NCBI GenBank assembly: GCA_964384025.1
Contig: CAYLJJ010000009.1
Span: 42,699 to 106,698, forward strand
DNA from: CAYLJJ01 sp964384025
GTDB lineage: Bacteria; Myxococcota_A; Bradymonadia; UBA7976; UBA1532
DNA: 64,000 nt
Reading direction: 5' to 3'
In this document: piece by piece, positions 45,421 through 54,172 of the stretch
Layout: each line of letters opens with the position of its first letter
Position numbering within the stretch: the stretch's first letter is position 1
Program-made: the position numbers and the translations under genes
Notes under the pieces: generated by a model
Database searches by the model: none
What the model was told of the DNA's origin: nothing
The model's input: only the letters and a program-made list of their open reading frames with translations

Positions 45421-47169
45421 GTGTCTTATCTTGTCCTCGCCCGCAAATGGCGCCCCAACACCTTTGATGAGGTGGTTGGCCAAGAGCACATCACCCGCAC
45501 TCTCAAAAACGCGATCACCCAAGATCGGGTCGCCCACGCTCTGCTCTTCACCGGAAGTCGTGGGATCGGCAAGACCTCTTGTGCTCGTATCCTTTCACGC
45601 GCTCTTAACTGCGCTCAGGGACCCAGAGTAGACCCCTGCGGTGAGTGTCCAGCCTGCCTAGACATCATCAGCGGAAACTCGGTGGATGTCTTTGAGATCG
45701 ATGGCGCCAGTAACAACAGCGTTGAGCAGATCCGTGAGATCCGCGAGGCGGTTAAGTTCCTGCCCACACGAGGTAAGCGTAAGATCTACATCATTGATGA
45801 GGTACATATGCTCAGCACCAGCGCCTTCAACGCCTTGTTGAAGACCCTGGAGGAGCCCCCTGAGCATGTCCTCTTTATCTTCGCTACCACTGAGCCTCAC
45901 AAGATCCCCGAGACGATCCACTCTCGCTGTCAGCGTTTCGACTTTAAGCGCATCAGCGAACCCAAGATCATCGAGGCTCTGGAGAAAATCACACGCTCTG
46001 AAAAGATCAGAGTAGAACGCGCAGCTTTGGGGCATATCGCCCGTGAAGCCAAAGGGGGGATGCGAGACTCTCTCTCGCTCTTGGATCAGCTCATCGCCTT
46101 TTGTGGAGAGGAGATCACTGAGGCTCAGGTTCGAGAGGTCTTGGGTATTGCGGATCGTGGAGTTCTTCACAGTTTGAGCCGCTCTCTCTTGAAGGGAGAC
46201 GCCTCAGGGGCCTTGGAGGTGTTGGACTCGCTCTTTCGCTTTGGTCTGGATCTTCAGAAGTTCGCGGTGGTCTTGGTGCAGCATCTTCGAGATCTGATGG
46301 TGGTCAAGGTCAGCCAACATCCTGAACGCTTAGTTGATCTGCCCAGGGATGAGCTGGAGGCGATGGCGCTTCAGATTAAAGAGGTCCCCGTCGCTCAACT
46401 CCACCGCCTCTTTAATGCGACCTTAGCGGGTGCGGAGGAGGTAGCCCGCTCCTCCTTCCCTAAGTTGGTCTTAGAGATGACCCTGTTGAGGCTTTGCAAC
46501 CAGGGACCCACGCAGCCCCTCGCTGAGGTCTTGGAGGGTCTCATGCGTTTGGAAGCCCGCTTGGAAGAGGGGGGCAGCTCAAGCCCCAACCCGGAGGGAC
46601 CCTCCCGCCCTTTTATACCTAGGGCGACGGTCGGCCCAACACCTCAGACCGCGCAACAGAGACCGAGGGAGCTCCCTCAACCCGCCTTTAAGGCAACCAG
46701 CACCCCAGAGCCTCCCAAAGAGAGCGGAGCAGCCAAAGATCTTGAGGCCAGCTTATCTAAGCTGGAGCGACTGATCTTGCAGATCCCCAACGAGTTCCTG
46801 TCCACCCGAATCCTTCACCACGCTCGCTTCTTGGCTTGGGAGGAGGAGCAGCTCCTGTTGACGGTGAGATCTTCGGGTGAGGCGGAGCTGCGTCCCAGCC
46901 TCCCCAGCCTAGAGAGCTTAATGCGGGCAGATTTGGCGCGGCCAAATTTTAAAGTAGAGCTTCGGGTGCTCCCTACTGGGCAGCAGAGCCCAGCAGGTGT
47001 TAGCCTCTTCCAATGGTGTCAAGCTCGAGATGAAGCGCAACGTCAACAGCAAGAGATGGCCGCTCGAAATCATCCCCGTGTCCAGGCAGCGCTTCGCTGC
47101 TTTCAGGGAGCGCGGATTGAGGCTGTGATCATCACCGCGCTTAAAAAACAGAACCCCAAGACAGAATGA
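45421..47169 (+). CDS. dnaX: DNA polymerase III subunit gamma/tau
   Basis: 582 residues from a GTG with GGAG six bases upstream. The N-terminus ARKWRPNTFDEVVGQEHI is diagnostic. The AAA+ clamp-loader core has Walker A GSRGIGKTS, zinc-binding Cys (CGECPACLDI with the upstream Cys), Walker B IYIIDEVHMLS and the SRC motif in TIHSRCQRFDFK. The C-terminal third is a low-complexity linker and a smaller domain. It loads the sliding clamp as part of the replicative holoenzyme. I see no slippery A-run in the middle, so a frameshifted gamma form is not indicated. Only a dozen bases separate it from ybaB. Confidence 0.97.
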   Translation: MSYLVLARKWRPNTFDEVVGQEHITRTLKNAITQDRVAHALLFTGSRGIGKTSCARILSRALNCAQGPRVDPCGECPACLDIISGNSVDVFEIDGASNNSVEQIREIREAVKFLPTRGKRKIYIIDEVHMLSTSAFNALLKTLEEPPEHVLFIFATTEPHKIPETIHSRCQRFDFKRISEPKIIEALEKITRSEKIRVERAALGHIAREAKGGMRDSLSLLDQLIAFCGEEITEAQVREVLGIADRGVLHSLSRSLLKGDASGALEVLDSLFRFGLDLQKFAVVLVQHLRDLMVVKVSQHPERLVDLPRDELEAMALQIKEVPVAQLHRLFNATLAGAEEVARSSFPKLVLEMTLLRLCNQGPTQPLAEVLEGLMRLEARLEEGGSSSPNPEGPSRPFIPRATVGPTPQTAQQRPRELPQPAFKATSTPEPPKESGAAKDLEASLSKLERLILQIPNEFLSTRILHHARFLAWEEEQLLLTVRSSGEAELRPSLPSLESLMRADLARPNFKVELRVLPTGQQSPAGVSLFQWCQARDEAQRQQQEMAARNHPRVQAALRCFQGARIEAVIITALKKQNPKTE

Positions 47170-47181
47170 GGAGATTTGAAG

Positions 47182-47505
47182 ATGGCGAAGCAGCCAGGAG
47201 GTCATGGCAACATCATGTTGCAAGCCCGGCGTATGCAGGGGCAGATCAAGCAGCTCCAAGAGAAGCTCTCCGAGCGAGAATTTCATGGAGCCTCAGGAGG
47301 GGGACTGGTCACGGTCACCGTGGATGGTCGCCAAAAACTTAAGAAGCTCAAGATCAACCCTGAGGCGATCAATCCTGAGGATCTGGATGAACTCTCCGAT
47401 CTGATCCTCGCGGCGACCAATATGGCGGTCACCGACAGCCAGGAGAACAGCCAAGCTGAGATGAAGAAGATCACCGGAGGGATCCATCTCCCAGGGCTCT
47501 TCTGA
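47182..47505 (+). CDS. YbaB/EbfC family nucleoid-associated protein
   Basis: About 107 residues from the ATG at 47182, with GGAG eight bases upstream. The family core is clear: MLQARRMQGQIKQLQEKLSE, GGGLVTVTVDGRQKLKKLKI and LDELSDLILAATNMA. The protein is a small dimeric DNA-binding factor, often encoded between dnaX and recR as here. Four bases separate it from recR. Confidence 0.93.
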   Translation: MAKQPGGHGNIMLQARRMQGQIKQLQEKLSEREFHGASGGGLVTVTVDGRQKLKKLKINPEAINPEDLDELSDLILAATNMAVTDSQENSQAEMKKITGGIHLPGLF

Positions 47506-47509
47506 GCCG

Positions 47510-48103
47510 ATGAGGGAGCGTGATCCCATCCGTCGCCTGATCCACGCCTTTTCGAGGCTCCCTGGGATCGGTGAGAAGAGCGCCGCGCGCCTGACCTTCT
47601 TTCTCCTGAACGCCGAGCCGGAGATCAGCGAAGATCTCGCCCAGGCGCTCTTGGAGCTGCGCAGAAAGATCAGACTCTGCTCTATCTGCTGCAACCTGAC
47701 CGAAGAGGATCCCTGCCATTTCTGTAGGGACAAAAAACGCAAAGCGGACACGATCTGCGTCGTTGAGTCGGTCCCCACCCTACTGGCGATAGAGCGCACG
47801 GGGAGCTATCGAGGGCTCTACCATGTTCTTCATGGTGTCCTGGCTCCCTTGGAAGGCATTGGTCCAGAAGAGATTCACCTCAGAGAGCTGCTCTTGAGGC
47901 TCCAAGTTGAAGTGAAGGAGATCATCGTCGCTACCAACCCCAGCGTAGAGGGGGAGGCGACGGCCATCTATATCCAGCGCTTAGCTGCCCCCTTGGGAGT
48001 CAAGACCAGCCGCATCGCCAGCGGGGTACCCATCGGCTCTGATCTGGAGTATGCCGATCAGGTCACCCTAGCTCGCGCCCTGGCTGGGCGACTGCCCATC
48101 TAG
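47510..48103 (+). CDS. recR: recombination protein RecR
   Basis: 197 residues, standard length. The N-terminal HhH motif is in FSRLPGIGEKSAARLTFFLL. The C4 zinc finger is CSICCNLTEEDPCHFC. The Toprim domain covers ICVVESVPTLLAIERTG, YHVLHGVLAPLEGIGPE and EIIVATNPSVEGEATAIYI. The Walker-like C-terminal region SRIASGVPIGSDLEYADQVT is intact. It acts with RecO (and RecF) to load RecA at gaps. Confidence 0.97.
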   Translation: MRERDPIRRLIHAFSRLPGIGEKSAARLTFFLLNAEPEISEDLAQALLELRRKIRLCSICCNLTEEDPCHFCRDKKRKADTICVVESVPTLLAIERTGSYRGLYHVLHGVLAPLEGIGPEEIHLRELLLRLQVEVKEIIVATNPSVEGEATAIYIQRLAAPLGVKTSRIASGVPIGSDLEYADQVTLARALAGRLPI

Positions 48104-48245
48104 GAAGTTGAAGAGCAGAGCCTCTGAAGACTCCTGGCAAAACAGGCTGAGAAATCTTGTTTGAGAGAGAGCTGGGTGTTAGCTTGCCGCAACAGCTCCT
48201 GCGGTCCTCACCAGGAGGTTGTCCCTGAAACAAAGCGGGGAGTGG

Positions 48246-48725
48246 ATGAACGCTCAACTGATCTTATTCGAAGAGGAACACCAGCAGATCTTGGGGATCT
48301 GCAACATCCTCCAACGAGAAGCCTCGGCGAAGGCAGTGTTCCTTGTGGACAAGAATGGACAGCTCCTCGCTCACAGCAGCGATACGGGGGGAGTGGACAC
48401 CACCTCCCTAGCGAGCCTTACAGCGGGTAATATCGCAGCGACTGGAGGTTTGGCTCAGCTCTTGGGAGAGAAGGAGTTTGCCATTCAATTCCACGAGGGA
48501 GAAAAGGATAACATCCACATCTCTCTTGTCGGCCAACGAATCATTCTGGTCATCATATTTGATGAACGCTCCTCTCTGGGTTTGGTTCGCTTACGTGTTC
48601 GTAAAATGAGCACCGAATTAAACAAGATCTTCATGAAAATCATTAACAAAGCCCAGGACCAGGGCTCGACGGTGTTCTCTCAAATTACCGACGACGACAT
48701 CGACAACCTGTTCGGGGATATGTAG
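48246..48725 (+). CDS. mglB: MglB, roadblock/LC7 GAP of MglA
   Basis: 159 residues from the ATG at 48246; the alignment with Myxococcus MglB starts at this Met, and GGGGAG lies just upstream. A TTG nine codons earlier is rejected. Conserved phrases are KAVFLVDKNGQLLAHSSDT, DTTSLASLTAGNIAATGGL, IILVIIFDERSSLGLVRLRV and the acidic tail DDDIDNLFGDM. MglB is a roadblock dimer that stimulates GTP hydrolysis by MglA and marks the lagging pole in Myxococcus. The stop lies five bases before mglA. About 140 bp after recR may hold a separate promoter; none is obvious. Confidence 0.95.
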   Translation: MNAQLILFEEEHQQILGICNILQREASAKAVFLVDKNGQLLAHSSDTGGVDTTSLASLTAGNIAATGGLAQLLGEKEFAIQFHEGEKDNIHISLVGQRIILVIIFDERSSLGLVRLRVRKMSTELNKIFMKIINKAQDQGSTVFSQITDDDIDNLFGDM

Positions 48726-48730
48726 GGGAT

Positions 48731-49318
48731 ATGTCGTTTATTAATTATTCATCTCGGGAGATCAACTGCAAGATCGTCTACTACGGTCCAGGTCTCTGTG
48801 GCAAGACGACGAACCTGCAATATATCTTCGCCAAGACCAACCCTGAAGCGAAGGGAAAAATGATCTCTCTGGAGACAGAGACAGAGCGTACTCTCTTCTT
48901 TGACTTCCTTCCTCTCTCTCTTGGCGAGATTCGCGGATTTAAGACTCGATTCCACCTCTACACTGTCCCTGGGCAGGTCTTTTACGATGCCAGCCGCAAG
49001 TTGATTCTCAAGGGGGTCGATGGGGTTGTCTTTGTCGCCGATTCTCAAGTTGAGAGAATGGATGCCAATGTTGAAAGCCTGGATAACCTGAGGGAAAATC
49101 TAAAAGAGCAGGGCTATGATCTGGACAATATCCCCTATGTTGTCCAGTACAATAAGAGAGACCTCCCCACAGCGGTGGATGTTAATTATATGCGTGATCT
49201 CCTCAATCCCACCCGAGTTCCAGATTTTGAGGGGGTAGCGACAACGGGGATGGGGATCTTCGATACCCTCAAGGCGGTCGCTAAGCAGGTCCTGATCGAA
49301 CTCAAACGGGGTCGCTGA
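48731..49318 (+). CDS. mglA: MglA, Ras-like polarity GTPase
   Basis: 195 residues. The N-terminus MSFINYSSREINCKIVYYGP, then the unusual P-loop GPGLCGKTT (residues 19-27), then TLFFDFLPLSLGEIRGFKTR, YTVPGQVFYDASRKLILKGV (switch II with Gly-Gln) and NKRD (near 141), match Myxococcus xanthus MglA almost word for word. It is a bacterial Ras-like GTPase that sets cell polarity and drives motility complexes or pilus placement. The mglB-mglA order and five-base spacing match the known operon. Polar targets would be encoded elsewhere. Confidence 0.97.
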   Translation: MSFINYSSREINCKIVYYGPGLCGKTTNLQYIFAKTNPEAKGKMISLETETERTLFFDFLPLSLGEIRGFKTRFHLYTVPGQVFYDASRKLILKGVDGVVFVADSQVERMDANVESLDNLRENLKEQGYDLDNIPYVVQYNKRDLPTAVDVNYMRDLLNPTRVPDFEGVATTGMGIFDTLKAVAKQVLIELKRGR

Positions 49319-50223
49319 TAAAACCTCTGATCAGAGCAGGCTTAAAGGAACTCTGGAGCCAACTCAACCAACTCCAACAGCGACGCCAGAGGCGTGTAGA
49401 TCTGGATCGTGCTCTACGTCGGCAAGCACGCACGCGAGACCTCCAACTCATCACCCTAGCCCAAGCTGCCCTGCTGGAGCCTCCACCTGAGATCAGCGCC
49501 TTCGTCAAAACCCTCTCAGCTCTCAAGAAAGCTCGGGCAGGGGCTGAGGCGGCCAGACAGACCGCCGTTCAGGATGGAGAGCGTTGTGGAGAGGAGCAGG
49601 CTGAGCAGATCAGAAGCTGCGAGGCGGCAAAAGAGAAACTCCAAGAGCAGCTCAAGGTGCTTAACCAAAGCCTCCGCAAAGAGCGCAAGCGGCATAGAGC
49701 CCTAAAGTCGAGGCGTCTCCTTCGTGTTCAACTGCGACAACGCTTGGAGAAAGAGGAGCAAGAACTCCCCAAGCTGCGCTCTAAGCTGGAGGCGCTGGAA
49801 CAGGAGCTGAAAGCACAGGAGCCTGAGTGGAGGGAGTTGATCTCTCGGCTCAAGCAGCTCAGCGAGGAGCATAAAGAGAAGCGTGAAGCGCTCCAAGAGC
49901 TAAAAGAGCAGGCTCAAGAGCTACGAGATGAACGCAGCGCGCGATTGGAACTCTTTCAGCACGCAGAGGAGGCTGCCGCTGAGAACCTCAGCCGCTTCAA
50001 GCGTCAAGAGCGCGGCGCCCTCTTGGATCTGGGTTGGGAGCTTTGGGAGGAGGAGGTCCTCTCCAGCGAGCTTAGGGTTGCTGTTAAAGAGAGCTTTCTA
50101 AAGCTGGAAGAGCTAGAGGAAGCACAGCGTGCTCTCCAAGCCGAGGAGCCAGAGCAGGGCTGCATGTTCAGAACTCTGGCTGGCTTCGCTTTGCTCCTGC
50201 TCCTCTGGCTCTTCTCACTCTAG
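49315..50223 (+). CDS. coiled-coil protein with C-terminal TM segment; start codon non-standard or unresolved
   Basis: The frame is open without a stop from 49285 to 50223, but no ATG, GTG or TTG occurs before the GTG at 49657. Coding character begins much earlier: ELWSQLNQLQQRRQRRVDLD, then RALRRQARTRDLQLITLAQA. The best candidates are CTG at 49315, overlapping the mglA stop as CTGA with CGGGG just upstream, or CTG at 49327. From 49315 the protein is about 302 residues: a long Glu/Gln/Arg/Leu coiled coil and a C-terminal hydrophobic anchor (LAGFALLLLLWLFSL). It is probably a tail-anchored membrane coiled coil, translationally coupled to mglA. A missing upstream start through a sequencing error is the alternative. 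It overlaps the convergent PLP-enzyme gene by nine bases. Confidence 0.65.
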   Translation: MIKPLIRAGLKELWSQLNQLQQRRQRRVDLDRALRRQARTRDLQLITLAQAALLEPPPEISAFVKTLSALKKARAGAEAARQTAVQDGERCGEEQAEQIRSCEAAKEKLQEQLKVLNQSLRKERKRHRALKSRRLLRVQLRQRLEKEEQELPKLRSKLEALEQELKAQEPEWRELISRLKQLSEEHKEKREALQELKEQAQELRDERSARLELFQHAEEAAAENLSRFKRQERGALLDLGWELWEEEVLSSELRVAVKESFLKLEELEEAQRALQAEEPEQGCMFRTLAGFALLLLLWLFSL

Positions 50224-51357
50224 AGCCTGCTCTAAATCAGCTCGCAGATCCTCCAGATGCTCTACTCCTACGCTGACTCGGATCAGGCCATCGACGATAC
50301 CCAACTCAGCGCGGATCTCGGGGGGTATGCTGGCATGGGTCATGATAGCGGGGTGCTCGATCAGAGACTCTACACCGCCCAAGCTCTCCGCTAAGGTGAA
50401 GATCTGACAGCGCTCCAGGACCTGACGGGCCTTAGAGAGCCCCCCCTTGACCACAAAGCTGATCATCCCTCCAAAGCCTGACATCTGCTGCTTGGCCAGC
50501 TGATGCTGGGGGTGACTCTCCAAGCCGGGGTAGACGGTTCGCTCCACCTGAGGATGAGCTTCCAGCCAACGCGCTAGGGCTTGAGCGTTGCGCTCATGGG
50601 CCTGCATCCTGAGGGCAAGGGTCTTGGTTCCTCGTAGAGCCAAAAAGCAGTCCAGGGGACCTGGGACCGCGCCTACAGAGTTTTGGATAAAGCGCAGCTC
50701 TTCAGCCCACTGAGGATCATCAGTGATGGCAACCCCCAGGATCAGATCGCTGTGTCCTCCTAGATATTTGGTGGCGCTGTGAACCACCAGATCAGCGCCC
50801 AACTCCAGGGGGCGCTGAAGGTAGGGAGACATAAAAGTGTTGTCGACGATCACTCGGACGCCCTTAGCGTGCGCTTCCTCTACCACATGAGCGATATCCA
50901 CCAGCTTGAGCATGGGGTTGGTGGGGGTCTCGATCCAGATCGCGCGGGTCTCTGGTCGGAGGTGCTCCCTGATCGCTCCAGGCTGGCTTAGATCAACAAA
51001 GCTAAAGCTGCGATCTGCCTTTGTGAAGAGCACGTTCAGCAGGCGATAGGTACCCCCATAGCAGTCATCAGAGACGATCATATGACCGCCCGCTCCCAAC
51101 CATTGAGCGATGGCTGAGGTCGCTGCACAGCCGCTGGCGAAGCAGATCCCATGCGCTGCTCCCTCAAGAGCGGCTAAGTTCTCCTCCAGGGCGCGGCGAG
51201 TCGGGTTGTCTGTACGGCTATACTCATAGCCCTTATGTACACCCACCCCGGTTTGAGCGTAGGTGCTGGTCAGATAGACAGGGGTGCAGACCGCGCCGGT
51301 GCTGGGATCGGGAGTCTGACCGGCGTGGATGGCGAGGGTCTCAAAGTGGTATTTCAT
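50215..51357 (-). CDS. cystathionine gamma-lyase/synthase-type PLP enzyme
   Basis: 380 residues of the Cys/Met-metabolism PLP family. Features seen: TLAIHAGQTPDPSTGAV, YEYSRTDNPTRRALE, IWIETPTNPML, DNTFMSPYLQRPL, the Schiff-base Lys in HSATKYLGGHSD (near 196) and SLGGVESLIEHPA. It lies eight bases downstream of a cystathionine beta-synthase gene, which favours cystathionine gamma-lyase (cystathionine to cysteine, 2-oxobutanoate and ammonia) over cystathionine gamma-synthase. Sequence alone does not separate these activities. Confidence 0.9.
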   Translation of the reverse strand: MKYHFETLAIHAGQTPDPSTGAVCTPVYLTSTYAQTGVGVHKGYEYSRTDNPTRRALEENLAALEGAAHGICFASGCAATSAIAQWLGAGGHMIVSDDCYGGTYRLLNVLFTKADRSFSFVDLSQPGAIREHLRPETRAIWIETPTNPMLKLVDIAHVVEEAHAKGVRVIVDNTFMSPYLQRPLELGADLVVHSATKYLGGHSDLILGVAITDDPQWAEELRFIQNSVGAVPGPLDCFLALRGTKTLALRMQAHERNAQALARWLEAHPQVERTVYPGLESHPQHQLAKQQMSGFGGMISFVVKGGLSKARQVLERCQIFTLAESLGGVESLIEHPAIMTHASIPPEIRAELGIVDGLIRVSVGVEHLEDLRADLEQALE

Positions 51358-51365
51358 CGCTGTTT

Positions 51366-52739
51366 CTACCCTTTCCGGTGCGCTAAGTAGTCAATCACGT
51401 CGATCTTGGTGATCAGCCCCCTCACCTCACCTCGTTCCCAGACGATGATCACGCGACCTCGGCTGAAGATATGATTGAAGAGGCCCACAGGAGCATCAGG
51501 ATCAACCACCTCATAATCCTCGCTGATCGCGGTAGAGATGGGCATCTCCAGGGCGCTGCCGCCATCATCTAAGACCTTCTGAAGGAGGCTGGACTCAGTG
51601 ACAATCCCCACCAAGTGCCCACGCTCCAAGACAGGGACCTGACTGATCCCCTCTCGCTTCATCAGCTCCACCACCGCGCGAATCTGAGCATCTCGCTGGA
51701 CCGTGAAGATCTGAGAAGGCTTCCCCGCTAGGAGATCTCGAATGGTCCCTAAGCCCTCTTCTGGATCAAGAAAACCATGCTCCTTCATCCAATCATCGTC
51801 GAAGATCTTGCCGAGATAGCGCACAGCGCTGTCAGGCAGCAGCACCAGGATATTCAGAGGGCGGTTCTGCTTCTCAGCGTAACGGATGGCGCCCAACACC
51901 GCCGCGCCGCTGCTGCCTCCAGCATAGATCCCCTCTAAGCGAGAGAGCTTGCGGGTGGCCGCGAAGCTCTCTTTATCCTTCACCTGAATCACATCATCGA
52001 TGAGGGAGAGGTCGATGGTGCTGGGGAAAAAATCCTCGCCGATCCCCTCCAAGAGATAGCTATGCGCCTCGATCACTTGGCCGCTCTTCCAGAAATCGTA
52101 GTAGATCGATCCCTGACAATCCACGCCGACAATCTGGATATCGGGGTTGCGCTCCTTGAGATACTTGCCGACCCCAGTGACCGTACCTCCTGTACCCAGA
52201 CCACAGACCAGAACATCCAACTCTCCTCCGGTCTGCTCCCAGATCTCAGGAGCAGTGGAGCGATAGTGAGCCTCAGGGTTAGAGCTGTTGTGGTACTGGT
52301 TGGCGTAGAAAGCTTTGGGGGTCTCCTCTACCAGCCGCGCGGCCACAGAGTAGTAACTGCGGGGATCCTCAGGCTCTACGTTGGTGGGGGTGATCACCAC
52401 CTGGGCTCCCGCCGCGCGGAGCATCTTGACCTTCTCCTGGGACTGCTTATCGGGCATCACAAAGATGGTTTTGTAGCCCTTCACCGCCGCCACCATCGCT
52501 AGGCCCATTCCGGTGTTGCCGCTGGTGGCCTCGATGATGGTGCTTCCAGGCTTGAGCTTCCCTGAGCGCTCCGCCTCTTCGATGATCTCCAGGGCGATGC
52601 GATCTTTGATCGAGCCGCCTGGGTTTAGATAGCCCAACTTGCAGAAGATCTTGGCCTTAAGCCCTGCCCCCAGGGCGTTGAGCTGGACAATGGGAGTGTC
52701 TCCGATGGCTTGGGTGATGTTGGCGACCGCGCCCTTCAT
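51366..52739 (-). CDS. cystathionine beta-synthase with CBS-domain pair
   Basis: 457 residues. The PLP-fold type II catalytic part has NPGGSIKDRIALEIIEEAE (PLP Lys near residue 45), EATSGNTGMGLAMVAAVKGY, VCGLGTGGTVTGVGKYLKE and the Gly/Ser loop GIYAGGSSGAAVLGA. Residues ~340-457 are two CBS motifs (QIRAVVELMKREGISQVPVL; DAPVGLFNHIFSRGRVIIVW), which in this family bind adenosyl ligands and regulate activity. It lacks the N-terminal haem domain of vertebrate CBS. It condenses homocysteine with serine to cystathionine, the first step of reverse transsulfuration; the next enzyme is directly downstream. Confidence 0.93.
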   Translation of the reverse strand: MKGAVANITQAIGDTPIVQLNALGAGLKAKIFCKLGYLNPGGSIKDRIALEIIEEAERSGKLKPGSTIIEATSGNTGMGLAMVAAVKGYKTIFVMPDKQSQEKVKMLRAAGAQVVITPTNVEPEDPRSYYSVAARLVEETPKAFYANQYHNSSNPEAHYRSTAPEIWEQTGGELDVLVCGLGTGGTVTGVGKYLKERNPDIQIVGVDCQGSIYYDFWKSGQVIEAHSYLLEGIGEDFFPSTIDLSLIDDVIQVKDKESFAATRKLSRLEGIYAGGSSGAAVLGAIRYAEKQNRPLNILVLLPDSAVRYLGKIFDDDWMKEHGFLDPEEGLGTIRDLLAGKPSQIFTVQRDAQIRAVVELMKREGISQVPVLERGHLVGIVTESSLLQKVLDDGGSALEMPISTAISEDYEVVDPDAPVGLFNHIFSRGRVIIVWERGEVRGLITKIDVIDYLAHRKG

Positions 52740-52878
52740 AATGGATCCCTCTCTAAAATTTCGCCCTTTGGTATCGTAGATGGTTCGAGATGACCAGAGC
52801 CTGTCACTGGGCTTTTTAAGCCTTGGGTCTTGTGGTGGCTCTGCTCTGCTGAACAGGTGTTGAGTTTTAGAAAGGCGT

Positions 52879-52884
52879 TATAAT
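52879..52884 (+). promoter_or_regulatory. possible -10 box
   Basis: TATAAT 52 bases before the lipoprotein start at 52937. The best -35-like TTGAGT (52860-52865) is only 13 bases away, too close, so the assignment is weak. Confidence 0.25.
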
Positions 52885-52936
52885 CTGTCGTAATGCTTAG
52901 AGATGCGATTTTGAGGACAAGACGATTTGAGGCGTG

Positions 52937-54172
52937 ATGAAATTAACTCTCCTGTTCAGCCTCCTCTTAGGATGTGGTTCCACCTGCGAGCAGATCTCAG
53001 CTGATCGTAGGACCTTCTTAAACCGAAGCCAGAAAGCTTCGGGAGAGCATGGCGCACTGATGATCCCATTTCCCCTCCTAGAGCAGCATCTCAACAGGGA
53101 GATCAGCGCAGTTCCAGCTTTTCAGCTCCCCCTCAAGGGCCTCAAAAGTTTAAAAACACTGAAGTTACAGCCCAAGGCAGCGCGGCTGCGCTCAGCACCT
53201 AAAGGATCTCTAGGGCTTGAGTTGATCTTAGAAGCGCAGAGCGGTAAACGCTCCCTCTTTGAGCTGCGCGCTGAGGGCCGTATCAAGCCCAAACTCAAGC
53301 AAGATCGCCTGAGCTTTAACCTCGGACCAGAGAGCCTAAGAGAGCTGAAAATCCGCTTGAGCAAAGAGAGCAGCGCTGCGCTGCTCAAGTTGCTGCTTAA
53401 GAGGCTACCCAAAGTGCTGATTCGAACCCTCTCTAAGAGAGAGCTACGCAAGATGATCAGTCGAGCTTTGGAGAGGGCCATCAAGGGAGGCTACGCGCTT
53501 ATCCGCGAGCATCTCCTCAAGGAGCTGATCACCCCAAGTCGAGTTGAGATCAGGCTTCCCAAGCTGCCGATTGAGTCGATCAGCCTCAGCAGCCAAGCCT
53601 CCGATAAGCAAGGCCCTGGCTTCCTCAGACTGAGCTTTCACAGCAGCCTCCCTGTTCAGAGCAGCTTGCCCAGGCTCTCTCCTCTTAAAGCCAGCCAAGA
53701 GATCCAACTTCAACTCTCAGCCGCCCTCCTGGCCGAGTTGGTGAATGAGGGGATGAGGCAGGGTAAGCTGCCCAAACGTTATAGTCAGGAGGGAAAGGCA
53801 GATCCTCAGGGCGCGCTGGAGGCGGGGATGGCCTGGGTAGAGGGAGAGATCCCGTTGCGGGTCCTGGTTTGGCGCAGAGAGGGGAGCTGTCTCAAGGCAG
53901 AGCTGGGAGCACGGCCTCAGGTTAAGCTCTCCTCAAAAGGCAAACTTCAGCTCTCCGCTCAGGAGATCCAGCTTATGGATCTGAGAGGTCCTGCGCTCTT
54001 GGAGTGGGGCGCCTGGATCTATCGTTTGGGGGGGTACAGCATGGAAATGAGCCGAAGTTTAGCTGCAGAGACACGCTTTAAACTGGGTGGAAAAGCTCTC
54101 AGTTTGAAGATCTCCCAAGCCAGGATAGAGGGGATGGCGCTGTCGGTCTCAATGGATTTGGAGCAACGATGA
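52937..54172 (+). CDS. lipoprotein, basic and Leu/Lys-rich, unknown family
   Basis: About 411 residues from the ATG at 52937. The signal is MKLTLLFSLLLGC with lipobox LLLGC. The mature protein is rich in Lys, Leu and Ser. It has long alternating beta strands (LGLELILEAQSGKRSLFEL; VEIRLPKLPIESISLS) around a helical stretch (SKRELRKMISRALERAIKGG). The pattern recalls lipid-binding tubular beta proteins of the DUF4403/YceB kind, but the match is weak. It ends overlapping the response regulator gene by four bases (ATGA), so the two are translationally coupled. Confidence 0.7.
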   Translation: MKLTLLFSLLLGCGSTCEQISADRRTFLNRSQKASGEHGALMIPFPLLEQHLNREISAVPAFQLPLKGLKSLKTLKLQPKAARLRSAPKGSLGLELILEAQSGKRSLFELRAEGRIKPKLKQDRLSFNLGPESLRELKIRLSKESSAALLKLLLKRLPKVLIRTLSKRELRKMISRALERAIKGGYALIREHLLKELITPSRVEIRLPKLPIESISLSSQASDKQGPGFLRLSFHSSLPVQSSLPRLSPLKASQEIQLQLSAALLAELVNEGMRQGKLPKRYSQEGKADPQGALEAGMAWVEGEIPLRVLVWRREGSCLKAELGARPQVKLSSKGKLQLSAQEIQLMDLRGPALLEWGAWIYRLGGYSMEMSRSLAAETRFKLGGKALSLKISQARIEGMALSVSMDLEQR

